Shown here piece after piece: positions 56,701 through 64,000 of a stretch of 64,000 bases of DNA (the stretch's first letter is position 1; the number at the start of each line of letters is the position of its first letter). The translations under genes and the position numbers were made by a program. The notes beneath the pieces are model-generated. The model was not told the origin of the DNA. It saw nothing but the letters and a program-made list of their open reading frames with translations, and ran no database searches. The stretch comes from Paucibacter sp. KCTC 42545. Lineage in GTDB: Bacteria > Pseudomonadota > Gammaproteobacteria > Burkholderiales > Burkholderiaceae_C. The stretch covers positions 3,782,001 through 3,846,000 of the forward strand of contig NZ_CP013692.1 in the NCBI RefSeq assembly GCF_001477625.1, written 5' to 3'.

Positions 56701-57105
56701 CTGCTCAGTCCGTGGGTCATAGACCAACAAGCCATCGGTCTCACTACCGATCCACAAGCGCCCATCGCGGCCCGCCAAGATGGCGCGCAGCCAGCCCAGA
56801 TTGCGCGCAGCCACCTGCTCGCTGCTGCGTTCCTGCGGCCTGAAGCGGTAGGCATCGTGGCGCACCAGGCCGTCGCCGGTGGCTATCCAAAGAAAACCTT
56901 CGCGGTCCTGGGCCAAGGAAGCGACCACATCCCTGGGGATGCGGCCCACACCGACCGACTCAAAACGCGGCTCGGCCAGCGCCCGATTCGCAGCAGGGTT
57001 CGCCATCGTCTCTGCTGACGAGTTTGGCCGCCCCTCCGCCTGGGACGAGCCCACGGGCCCGGCCAGCAAGACCCCACAGAACAGTGCGCGCAACAAGAAA
57101 TACAT
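53746..57105 (-). CDS. Beta-propeller (Reg_prop/Y_Y_Y) GGDEF diguanylate cyclase, copy 1
   Basis: 1119 aa from the ATG at 57105 (MYFLLRALFCGVLLAG...signal peptide); earlier starts to 57159 are possible. The periplasmic part carries many Reg_prop propeller repeats (VVASLAQDREGFLWIATGDG, AEDQDGSIWVGTLGAGLDR). A Y_Y_Y domain (YAYRLQGFDPDWIDTGADLR ... NLSPGDYLLQVRAHNRSG) and one membrane helix (WWFLLIVLVLAAGLLFGLV) come next. The cytoplasmic GGDEF domain has DIDHFKQVNDEFGHAAGD and RESD-x5-GGEEF with its inhibitory site. It is the shared topology of propeller sensors that bind carbohydrate-like ligands. The GGDEF end is almost identical to copy 2. Confidence 0.9.
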   Translation of the reverse strand: MYFLLRALFCGVLLAGPVGSSQAEGRPNSSAETMANPAANRALAEPRFESVGVGRIPRDVVASLAQDREGFLWIATGDGLVRHDAYRFRPQERSSEQVAARNLGWLRAILAGRDGRLWIGSETDGLLVYDPRTEQVSNLHPERRRPLADSVGPKSAPLATVRALAEDQDGSIWVGTLGAGLDRFDPLSGEFQHYRHSQQAGSLDDDRVQALWLDRRGTLWVGTWAGLSRRVKGSDRFEPVLPELAGQTIQALFEDSGGQLWVGTQQGHLAVLDPDTLRASLLVDAAPSRAASPAGARVLGRGAVNSIVEVAGGQVWVGHASGIDVHEQKTLQLQRRLRHQAGRPAGLAGDEVIQLLVDRAGWVWVAGFGLGLQRHNPANQSIWVRGPDPADPPQASPLQNADVRSLLQLDSGEIWAATHAGAVAVLDSSLRVQGSLRPQAPVLDERPGARHDRSAAALLQATRITAMVQMGQAGAGAGHASAQGSGAGSVWLGAESVLYQYTRSGRQLRSLVHGGGMTRRLLAGSEGSLWIAAADGLYRLAPGAERTTRIALQDGQPLSGEVHVITEAPDHSYWVGSMKGLFRIPPGGQALEPVRSPVDTGLGNPVVLGLLFDRRQTLWVDTAVAGLHRMSAWDGRQASFERISERYGIVNRPYGANLLEDRRGRIWTQMHVYDPVSDRMDQLTPSDGVDIGTPWFFSFTPLQDGRMLFGGAKGVAVVEPEHFERPSHAPPLVVAELRINGERQHAGQLQSGLLLRPEQRSFSVEFAALDYALPGSSRYAYRLQGFDPDWIDTGADLRVASYSNLSPGDYLLQVRAHNRSGVASAQELAIAVKVLPAWWQRWWFLLIVLVLAAGLLFGLVQLRTRQLRMRQLWLERKVRERTQALEDASLSDPLTGLRNRRFLAHHIESDVGLSLRRHQTHQRKGHTSEAASADGGDLIFFLLDIDHFKQVNDEFGHAAGDAVLQQMRDRLRLVFRESDYLVRWGGEEFLIVARESSRAHAAELAARACAAVAEQPFRLDDGRLLSKTCSLGFACFPLAPAAPTALDWTQVINLADAALYQVKRGGRNGWLGAISCGGEDAAAVKASARQAWAHWVGSGDLRVAGSITSSPAPEKSGLT

Positions 57106-57219
57106 CGCAGCACTATGACATGCGGGCATGGCGACGCTGCACGAGGAGGGCGCACGCACCCTCAGTGCTAACCCTTGATCAAGGCTGACTCCGTATCAAC
57201 ACGCTAGCGCATGTTTTTC
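57106..57219. promoter_or_regulatory. Upstream region of propeller-GGDEF copy 1
   Basis: About 115 bases between the reductase remnant and copy 1. It is the equivalent of 60776-60851 in the right copy and must carry whatever promoter copy 1 has; no consensus is evident. Confidence 0.35.
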
Positions 57220-57426
57220 TCAAGCAGCATGGGCCCGGCTGATCGCGTCGATGCGCACCATCACTTCAGGCATGAGCTTTGGCGTCAGCGCCAGGGCGCC
57301 GAGCTTGTCTGTCAGCTGGCTGGCCTTGCTGGCACCCAGGATCACGGTCGAGACAATGTCGTTCAGGCGCGGCCAGTTCAGCGCCTTGAAGGCCTCGCCC
57401 ATCACCACCTCGCCCTGGCCCTGGCC
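57220..57426 (-). pseudogene. Truncated aldo/keto reductase with internal in-frame deletion
   Basis: The frame reads [20 protein letters not shown], then [20 protein letters not shown] and on to a stop (RIDAISRAHAA). It matches residues about 58-79 of the intact reductase (60852-61832) joined to its last ~50. The parts meet where the parent has IVST and HVST, losing about 612 bases (204 codons). The 5' part of the gene was lost at the duplication join (about 57421). Confidence 0.93.
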
Positions 57427-60400
57427 GTGGCCGCCCAGCCCGTCGCGCGCAGCTGAAGCCTGTGGCTCAGGCCGGCCCGGAGTTCTCGGGCGCTTGGCCC
57501 GGCGCGATCGAACCCGCCACCCGCAAGTCACCGCTGCCCACCCAATGCGCCCAAGCTTGGCGCGCAGACGCTTTCACAGCGGCGGCATCCTCGCCCCCGC
57601 AGCTGATCGCGCCCAGCCAGCCATTGCGGCCGCCGCGTTTGACTTGGTAGAGGGCGGCATCGGCCAGATTGATCACCTGGGTCCAATCCAGTGCCGTCGG
57701 CGCGGCCGGCGCGAGCGGGAAGCAGGCAAAGCCCAGCGAGCAGGTCTTGCTGAGCAAGCGCCCATCGTCCAGGCGGAAAGGCTGCTCCGCCACCGCTGCG
57801 CAGGCGCGCGCGGCCAGCTCCGCCGCATGGGCGCGCGAACTTTCACGCGCCACGATCAGAAACTCCTCACCGCCCCAGCGCACCAGATAGTCGCTCTCGC
57901 GAAACACCAGGCGCAGCCGGTCGCGCATTTGCTGCAGCACCAAGTCTCCGGCTGCATGACCGAAGCGGTCATTGATGTCCTTGAAGTGGTCGATGTCGAG
58001 CAGGAAGAACACCAGATCGGCGTCATCCGGCGCCGCCACGCCCTGGCGCGCCGAATCCTCGTGCCGCCGCAAGCTCATGGCCACGTCGGCCTCGATATGC
58101 TGAGTCACAAAACGCCGGTTGCGCAGGCCGGTGAGGGGGTCGGAGAGGCTCTGCTCCTCCAAGGCCTGCGTTTTCTCTTGCAAGGCCTTGGACAGCTGCT
58201 CCAACTCCGCTGTGCGCTCAAGCACTCGCTCTTCCAGCGCACGCTGGCGCCGCTCCAAGACCGCGGTGCGCCAGCGCACCAGCGTCAGCAGCACAAACAC
58301 CGCCATCAGTCCGAACAGCAGCAGCGCCCACCAGGATTGCCACCACGCCGGCAAGACTTGCACCGGAATGCTCAACTCATGCGGGCTCCACAAGCCACTG
58401 CGGTTGCTGGCCTTGACGCGCAAGCGGTATTTGCCGGGGCTGAGGTTGTTGTAGCTGGCCACCCGCAGCGCCGCGCCAGCCTCGATCCAGCCGCTGTCAA
58501 AGCCCTCCAGCCAATAGGCGTAGCGACAGCGACTGGGGTCGCTGTAGTCCAGGGCAGAAAACTCCAGGCTGAAGCCCCGTTGATTGGGCGCGAGCGTCAA
58601 GCCCTGCTGCAAGCGCCCGACATTGACGCGTTCACCATCGATGCGCAATTCGGTGGCGACCACCGGCGGCTGATAGGTCCAGGTCTGGAACTGATCCGCA
58701 TCCACCAGCATCAAGCCCTTGCCGGAGCCAAACAAAAAGCGCCCGTTGCGCAACTGGGTATAGGAGCGAAACCAGGTCGTGCCCGCGTCAGCCCCATCGG
58801 CCGGCGTCAGCTCATGCAGATGGTCCCGGTTCGGGTCATAGACATAGACCTGGCTCCAGATGCGGCCAAGCCCATCCTCCAGCAAATTGGCGCCGAAGGC
58901 GCGCCCCGCAATGCCGTGGCGTTCGCTGATGCGATCGAAGGCCGCCGATTGGCCGTCCCAGGCCGCCATCTTGTGCAGGCCAACGGCGGTGTCCACCCAC
59001 AGCTGCTGGCGGCGGTCCAACAAGAGCCCGGTGATGGTGGCATTGGCCAGCCCCCGGCCGGCTTGGCTGCGGACTTTTTCCAGCGCTTGCGCACCGGCGC
59101 TCAAGCGGTACAAGCCGGTCTCGCCGCCCACCCACACCGTGCCGTCCGGCGCTTCAACGATGGCATTGATGTCGCCACGCAGGGGCTCACCCGCGGCCTG
59201 GCCCAGGCGCTGCAGCTCGGCTTGGCCTGGGTCGAGCTTCTGCAAACCATCTTGGGTGCCCACCCACAGCACGCCGTCGCGGCCCAAGACCATGCGGCGC
59301 ACGCGGCCCTGGCCCACGCTCAGCGACTGCAATAGCTGCCCGCGTTCATTGACGCGTAAAAGCCGCGACTCCGAGCCGATCCAGATCGAGCCGTCACGGA
59401 TCTGCGTCATCGCCGCCACCCGCATCGGCGGCATGGTGGCCGCGTTTCTATGCTCCGGCGGTCGCGTGTCCAGCTGCAGCTGCCGTTTCAGATTGAGCTG
59501 CGCGTCCAGAATGCCGATGCCGTGCGCCGTGGTGCCGACCCAGATATCGCCATTGCTCAACTCCAGCAAGGCGCGCGCGCTGGGGTCTTCAAACACCGCG
59601 TCATCGCTGTCATCCAGGCGGCGCACGCCGATGCTCTTGTTGTCGGCGTTGTAGCGTTGCAAACCACTGCCAAAGCCACCCACCCAAACCGAGCCGGCCC
59701 GGTCGCGCAAGAGGCTGCGCACCTCATTGCCGCTCAAGGTGGCCGGGTTGCGCGGGTTGTGGCGCAGCACCTGCTCCACACGCCCATCCGCAGCCGCGCG
59801 CAGCTCGACGCCACTGGCTCGGCCTACCCAGACTTGCTGGGCATTGGCGCTCATCAAGGCATAGATCGCACCGCGACTGCCGCCGCGTTCAATCAGCCTG
59901 GGCTCGCGGCTGCCCGCACTCAGCAGCAGCAAGTCGCCTTGCTGAGTCGCCACCCAGATCTGCCCGTCCTCGGCCTCCAAGAGTCGCAGCACCAAAGGCT
60001 GTGAATCCAAGCGACTAAGCCCTGGCAAACGCACACTTTCGAAGGTCTCACTGCCAGCACGCTTACGCGCCAGGCCGGCGAAACCGCCAACCCACAAATC
60101 CCCTTGGCGATCTACCAAGGCCGCATGCACGCGATCGTCCGGCAGGCTGCCGGCGCGATCACTGTGCCGATAGCTGCGCGAGGCCAAATTGACGGGATCA
60201 ATGCGCGCCAGGCCGTACAAGCCACTGCCGACCCAGATGGCGCCATCGCGGTCTTCGGCCAGGGTCAGGATGGTGCCGGCCGGCACCCCGCCAGGCTTGC
60301 CCACCGCGTCGCTGCTCAGCACCTGGATGGCCTCGCTGACGGGGTCATGCACGACCACGCCACCGCTGTCGGTGCCGACCCACAGCCGCCCATCCTTGGC

Positions 60401-61664
60401 CACCAGCAAGCTGCGCACAAAGCCCAGGCTGCGCTTGTCGGCCCCGCCCTCGCCCGGCAGCAGCAGCGGCCGGAAGCTATAGCCATCAAAGCGCATCAGC
60501 CCGGCCGCCGAACCGACCCAGACAAAACCCGCCTGGTCTTCCGCCAGCGCGGACACCACGCTATTGGGCATGCGCCCCAAGGACTCCAGGCGCGGCGCCA
60601 TCTCGGACGGCGATAGGCCTTGCGCCTCCCCCGGCAAAGCCAGGCCGCACAAGGCCAGGATCAAGCCGCAGCGCCAAAGCCACTGTGGCAGGGCCAAGCC
60701 AGCGCGCAGCACCGCACGCACAGGGTTCAGAACAGGAATCGATCGAAGCAAGAACAAACGTGCACTCAAAGCCATTGGGCGGATATTAGGGCAAGGCTGG
60801 CGGAGGCTCAGCGCTACGCCGAGCCTCGCCATAGGGCGCTGAGCGCCAGCCTCACTGCGCCAGAGGCTTGCTGATCTCGTCGATGCGCGCCATCACCTCG
60901 GGCGTGAGCTTTGGCGTCAGCGCCAGGGCGCCGAGGTTGTCCGTCAGCTGGCTGGCCTTGCTGGCGCCCAGGATCACGGTGGAGACATGCGGGTTCTTGT
61001 TGACCCAGGCAATGGCCAGCTGGGCCACATTGCCACCCAGCTCGGCCGCGATGGCTTCCAGCTGCGCCACGGCGGCGTTCTTGACCGCGTCGGTGAGTCC
61101 TTCACGCATCCAGCTCATGTTTTCCAGCGCGCCGCGGCTGCCCTCGGGCACGCCGGCCTTGTACTTGCCGGTCAGCAAGCCGGAGGCCAGCGGGCTCCAG
61201 GTGGTCAGCCCCAGGCCCAGGTCTTCGTACAGGCGGGCATATTCGGTCTCGACCCGTTTGCGGTGGAAGAGGTTGTACTGCGGCTGCTCCATCACCGGCT
61301 TATGCAGGTGGTGGCGCTCGGCAATTTCCCAGGCGGCGCGGATGTCGGAAGCCGACCATTCGCTAGTACCCCAGTAAAGCGCCTTGCCCTGGGTGATCAT
61401 GTCGTGCATGGCGCGCACGGTTTCCTCGATCGGCGTGTGGGGGTCGGGGCGATGGCAGTAGACCAGGTCCACAAAGTCCAGCTGCAAGCGCTTGAGCGAG
61501 CCATCAATCGCCTGCATCAGGTATTTGCGATTGAGCGTGTCCTTGCGGTTGACCGTATTGCCTTCGCGCGACAGGCCCCAAAAGAACTTGGTCGAGACGA
61601 TGTAATTCAGGCGCGGCCAATTCAGCGCCTTGAAGGCCTCGCCCATCACCACTTCGCTCTGGCC
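57427..61664. repeat. Tandem duplication, right copy
   Basis: Begins with the same 3' tip of the PAS-GGDEF gene as 53706, continues through the second propeller-GGDEF gene, and reaches CTGGCC at 61659-61664 inside the intact reductase gene. Confidence 0.85.
57467..60775 (-). CDS. Beta-propeller (Reg_prop/Y_Y_Y) GGDEF diguanylate cyclase, copy 2
   Basis: 1102 aa from the ATG at 60775; an ATG at 60832 is an alternative. A signal segment (WRCGLILALCGLALPGEAQG) precedes Reg_prop repeats (VVSALAEDQAGFVWVGSAAG, AEDRDGAIWVGSGLYGLAR). The Y_Y_Y domain is YAYWLEGFDSGWIEAGAALR, and a helix (WALLLFGLMAVFVLLTLV) is followed by a coiled coil longer than in copy 1 (LEERVLERTAELEQLSKALQ). GGDEF: DIDHFKDINDRFGHAAGD and RESD-x5-GGEEF. 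From LQQMRDRLRL to LRVAGSI it is identical to copy 1. The intact reductase lies upstream on the same strand. Confidence 0.9.
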   Translation of the reverse strand: MALSARLFLLRSIPVLNPVRAVLRAGLALPQWLWRCGLILALCGLALPGEAQGLSPSEMAPRLESLGRMPNSVVSALAEDQAGFVWVGSAAGLMRFDGYSFRPLLLPGEGGADKRSLGFVRSLLVAKDGRLWVGTDSGGVVVHDPVSEAIQVLSSDAVGKPGGVPAGTILTLAEDRDGAIWVGSGLYGLARIDPVNLASRSYRHSDRAGSLPDDRVHAALVDRQGDLWVGGFAGLARKRAGSETFESVRLPGLSRLDSQPLVLRLLEAEDGQIWVATQQGDLLLLSAGSREPRLIERGGSRGAIYALMSANAQQVWVGRASGVELRAAADGRVEQVLRHNPRNPATLSGNEVRSLLRDRAGSVWVGGFGSGLQRYNADNKSIGVRRLDDSDDAVFEDPSARALLELSNGDIWVGTTAHGIGILDAQLNLKRQLQLDTRPPEHRNAATMPPMRVAAMTQIRDGSIWIGSESRLLRVNERGQLLQSLSVGQGRVRRMVLGRDGVLWVGTQDGLQKLDPGQAELQRLGQAAGEPLRGDINAIVEAPDGTVWVGGETGLYRLSAGAQALEKVRSQAGRGLANATITGLLLDRRQQLWVDTAVGLHKMAAWDGQSAAFDRISERHGIAGRAFGANLLEDGLGRIWSQVYVYDPNRDHLHELTPADGADAGTTWFRSYTQLRNGRFLFGSGKGLMLVDADQFQTWTYQPPVVATELRIDGERVNVGRLQQGLTLAPNQRGFSLEFSALDYSDPSRCRYAYWLEGFDSGWIEAGAALRVASYNNLSPGKYRLRVKASNRSGLWSPHELSIPVQVLPAWWQSWWALLLFGLMAVFVLLTLVRWRTAVLERRQRALEERVLERTAELEQLSKALQEKTQALEEQSLSDPLTGLRNRRFVTQHIEADVAMSLRRHEDSARQGVAAPDDADLVFFLLDIDHFKDINDRFGHAAGDLVLQQMRDRLRLVFRESDYLVRWGGEEFLIVARESSRAHAAELAARACAAVAEQPFRLDDGRLLSKTCSLGFACFPLAPAAPTALDWTQVINLADAALYQVKRGGRNGWLGAISCGGEDAAAVKASARQAWAHWVGSGDLRVAGSIAPGQAPENSGPA

Positions 61665-61832
61665 GGAGGCATAGACCTCGGCGTTGTCGAAGAAGTTCAC
61701 GCCGGCATCGAAGGCCTGGGCCAGCATCTCGGTGGCCGCCTTGGTGCCGACCTGGTTGTGATACGTGATCCAAGAGCCCAGCGACAGCTCAGAGACTTGC
61801 AGGCCGCTACGGCCCAGACGACGGTATTGCAT
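60852..61832 (-). CDS. Aldo/keto reductase, voltage-gated K-channel beta-subunit-like
   Basis: 326 aa NADPH-dependent oxidoreductase. [20 protein letters not shown], catalytic Asp/Tyr in [14 protein letters not shown], Lys in IVSTKFFWG, His in [19 protein letters not shown] site in [13 protein letters not shown]. The start ATG at 61832 has AGGAG 8 bases upstream. It resembles the YghZ/Kv-beta branch. This is the intact parent of the remnant at 57220-57426. Confidence 0.93.
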   Translation of the reverse strand: MQYRRLGRSGLQVSELSLGSWITYHNQVGTKAATEMLAQAFDAGVNFFDNAEVYASGQSEVVMGEAFKALNWPRLNYIVSTKFFWGLSREGNTVNRKDTLNRKYLMQAIDGSLKRLQLDFVDLVYCHRPDPHTPIEETVRAMHDMITQGKALYWGTSEWSASDIRAAWEIAERHHLHKPVMEQPQYNLFHRKRVETEYARLYEDLGLGLTTWSPLASGLLTGKYKAGVPEGSRGALENMSWMREGLTDAVKNAAVAQLEAIAAELGGNVAQLAIAWVNKNPHVSTVILGASKASQLTDNLGALALTPKLTPEVMARIDEISKPLAQ

Positions 61833-62053
61833 GGAAGAGACTCCTTCGCTTGGCAGCCGCGCGCCGCAAGCGAAAGTGCCGCCCGTGCGTCTGCCAGAGT
61901 TTGATTTGACAAGCGACAAGCGTAACCGAGCCTGAGGCGCAGCACTGTCACCTGCGCAAATCCGGCGGCTTGCCATTGCCCTGACCCTTGCCATCGGCTT
62001 GTCACAGTCGCTCCGCAGAATGACGCACCCTTGCAAAGCCCTCGCGCTCCCCG

Positions 62054-63814
62054 ATGAAAAAGAATTCCCTGTCTTCGCTGGCCACTGGCCAGAACTTGCT
62101 GAAACCCAATCGCAGCGGCGCTGCCGCCCTGGGCCGCCGTGACTTCGTGCGCGGCACCGTGTTGATGTCGGCCGGTGTGGGCCTGAGCGGCTGCGGTGGC
62201 GGCAGCAATGTCCTGACCCCGGTCACCTTCACCCACGGCGTGGCCAGCGGCGACCCGCTGAGCGACCGCATCATCTTGTGGACCCGCGTGCAGCCGCAAG
62301 ACAGCACGGACAAATCTGATGTCGCCCTGCGCTGGGAAATCGCCAGCGACGCCGACTTCAAGACCGTGGTCAATAGCGGCGACGCCAGCGCCAGCGCGGC
62401 CAGCGACTACACCGTCAAGGTCGACGCCACCGGCCTCAAGCCCGGCCAGCGCTACTGGTACCGCTTCACGTCCAACGGCCAGACCTCGGCCGTGGGCCGC
62501 AGCAAGACCCTGCCCGGAGCCGATGTCAGCCAGGTCAAGCTGGCCGTGTTCAGCTGCGCCAATTACCCGGCTGGCTACTTCAACGTCTACGCCGAGGCAG
62601 CCAAGAACGCCGAGCTGGACGCCGCCGTCTTCCTGGGCGACTACATCTACGAATATGGCCGCGGCGGCTATGCCAGCACGCAGGCAGCCGCCTTGGGCCG
62701 CGAGGTGCTGCCCGCTGGTGAAACCGTCGCCCTGGCCGACTACCGCCAGCGCTACGCCCAATACCGCAGCGACGCCGATCTGCAAGCCCTGCACGCCGCC
62801 ATGCCCATGATTGCCGTTTGGGACGACCATGAGGTCTGCAACGACTCTTGGCTGAACGGCGCCGAGAACCACCAGCCCGGCACCGAAGGCGAGTACCAAG
62901 TCCGCAAAGCGATTGCCCAGCGCGTGTATCACGAGTGGATGCCCATCCGCCCGCAAGCCTCGCAGGCCCTGATCTACCGCAGCTTCAGCTTCGGCAAGCT
63001 GCTGGACCTGCATATGCTGGACACCCGCCTGGTCGGCCGCGACCAGCAGCTGGACTACGCCAACTACACAACTGCCGGCGGCTTCAACGCTGCCAAGTTC
63101 GGCGCCGATATGGCGGACGCCAAGCGTCAGCTGCTGGGCACGACGCAAACCGCCTGGCTGCAAGGCCAGCTGGCCGCCTCCACCGCCACCTGGCAGGTGC
63201 TGGGCCAGCAAGTGGTGATGGGCCGCATGAACATCCCCGCGCCGATTCTGTTCGGCGCCAGCAACCCGGCCGCCGGCGTGACGATGTCGCGCTACATCGA
63301 GATCGTCACCAAGGCCAAGACCGCGCCCGCCACCCTGACCGCCGCCGAACAAGCCGTGCTGGCCCAGCCCAGCATCCCCTACAACCTGGATGCCTGGGAC
63401 GGCTACGCCGTGGCGCGCGAGACGGTGCTGGCCACCGCCCGCCAGTTGAACAAGAACCTGGTCGTGCTGTCCGGCGACACCCACAACGCCTGGGCCAATG
63501 ATCTGCAAGACCTGGCCGGCAACCAGGTCGGCGTGGAGTTCGCCACCTCCAGCGTCACCTCGCCCGGCTTTGAGGAATACCTGCCCAAGGAAAAGCCCGC
63601 CGTGCTGGCCGCTGCGCTCACCGAGCTGATCGGCCCGCTGCAGTACTGCGACACCTCACGCCGCGGTTTCATGGTCCTGACGGCCAACGCCAGCGAGTGC
63701 CGCGCCGACTGGGTCTATGTCAGCACCATCACCAGCCGCAGCTACACCGCCAGCGTCGATAAGTCGATGAAGGTCTTGCCCGGCGCGGCACAGCGCAAGC
63801 TGACCGCCGTCTGA
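62054..63814 (+). CDS. phoD: PhoD-like alkaline phosphatase/phosphodiesterase
   Basis: 586 aa secreted metallophosphatase. The leader carries a twin-Arg motif (GRRDFVRG near residue 33) and a lipobox-like LSGCGG, so export by Tat and lipid anchoring are likely. An N-terminal PhoD Ig-like domain ([20 protein letters not shown]) is followed by the catalytic domain: [39 protein letters not shown] and [15 protein letters not shown]. PhoD enzymes use Ca and Fe and release phosphate from phosphodiesters or monoesters. Monocistronic as far as visible. Confidence 0.93.
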   Translation: MKKNSLSSLATGQNLLKPNRSGAAALGRRDFVRGTVLMSAGVGLSGCGGGSNVLTPVTFTHGVASGDPLSDRIILWTRVQPQDSTDKSDVALRWEIASDADFKTVVNSGDASASAASDYTVKVDATGLKPGQRYWYRFTSNGQTSAVGRSKTLPGADVSQVKLAVFSCANYPAGYFNVYAEAAKNAELDAAVFLGDYIYEYGRGGYASTQAAALGREVLPAGETVALADYRQRYAQYRSDADLQALHAAMPMIAVWDDHEVCNDSWLNGAENHQPGTEGEYQVRKAIAQRVYHEWMPIRPQASQALIYRSFSFGKLLDLHMLDTRLVGRDQQLDYANYTTAGGFNAAKFGADMADAKRQLLGTTQTAWLQGQLAASTATWQVLGQQVVMGRMNIPAPILFGASNPAAGVTMSRYIEIVTKAKTAPATLTAAEQAVLAQPSIPYNLDAWDGYAVARETVLATARQLNKNLVVLSGDTHNAWANDLQDLAGNQVGVEFATSSVTSPGFEEYLPKEKPAVLAAALTELIGPLQYCDTSRRGFMVLTANASECRADWVYVSTITSRSYTASVDKSMKVLPGAAQRKLTAV

Positions 63815-63942
63815 GGCGAGCTCAGCGGAAGCTGCAGTAAGAAGTGGCGGCCAGGGTGGGCCGCTATAGTGCTGGGCAAGCGGGTTCGGTCGGCACCGAG
63901 CCCGCAATTCCCTCTGCTGTAGCCCCTCCCGCCCTTCCCCCT

Positions 63943-64000
63943 ATGTTCACCCTGCACGATTCCGACGCTAACGCCGCCGAACTCAAGCTCGCCGTGGTCG
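63943..64000 (+). CDS. Start of a protein, cut by window end
   Basis: An ATG at 63943 opens MFTLHDSDANAAELKLAVV and runs to the end of the window. A TATAGT-like element lies at about 63864. Only 19 residues are visible and no family is recognised. The start is not supported by a good ribosome binding site. Confidence 0.35.
   Translation, partial: MFTLHDSDANAAELKLAVV

Larger units (their letters stand above)
53706..57426. repeat. Tandem duplication, left copy
   Basis: Runs from the 3' tip of the PAS-GGDEF gene, through the first propeller-GGDEF gene, into a truncated aldo/keto reductase remnant. The right copy starts at 57427 with the same GTGGCCGCCCAGCCCG as at 53706. Confidence 0.85.

Overview
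The window is GC-rich bacterial chromosome. The content points to Betaproteobacteria, order Burkholderiales, probably the Rubrivivax/Leptothrix/Roseateles side. The markers are the rsmB-DUF4390-ntrY-ntrX cluster with a short NtrX, a topB gene with a Lys/Ala-rich tail, a short BLUF protein and a GlyGly-CTERM-like protease. Placement rests on gene content only; no 16S gene is present.

Layout. 1-7.7 kb: a UvrD-type helicase cut by the window start, a P2-type cation ATPase, and a minus-strand operon DUF3616 - diacylglycerol-kinase-like - metallophosphoesterase. 8-14 kb: a TerB-like protein, tRNA-Phe with terminator, and the rsmB-DUF4390-ntrY-ntrX operon. 14-19 kb: folE with a BLUF photoreceptor, queC-lemA, an unusual MshEN-like exported protein, and proA. 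19-25 kb: an accessory stretch with a Cys-rich secreted protein, a lipoprotein gene split by an IS3-family element with perfect 4-bp target duplication, a LytS/LytTR two-component pair, GGDEF debris and an attC-like palindrome. 25-34 kb: GNAT, AEC transporter, M16 peptidase, an M48 protease operon and a hybrid-free sensor kinase. 34-39.5 kb: topB divergent from a SET-domain methyltransferase, then birA and a membrane-anchored protein. 39.5-46.3 kb: S8 protease, gap, a two-repeat TonB_C-like protein, tkt. 46.5-54 kb: hemerythrin, a degenerate HD-GYP response regulator with its kinase, a MurU-like nucleotidyltransferase, and a PAS-GGDEF cyclase. 53.7-61.8 kb: a tandem duplication of a beta-propeller/GGDEF sensor gene together with part of an aldo/keto reductase gene. 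62-64 kb: a PhoD-like phosphatase and the start of one more gene.

The common theme is signal transduction. The window holds five histidine-kinase or response-regulator loci. Cyclic-di-GMP parts are frequent: three GGDEF cyclases that keep the GGEEF and RxxD sites, one HD-GYP protein lacking metal ligands, one MshEN-like candidate c-di-GMP receptor and one GGDEF remnant. The most distinctive items are the MshEN-exported fusion (16876-17580), the SET/topB pair (34443-37806), and the 53.7-61.7 kb tandem duplication, whose breakpoints can be read directly in the sequence.
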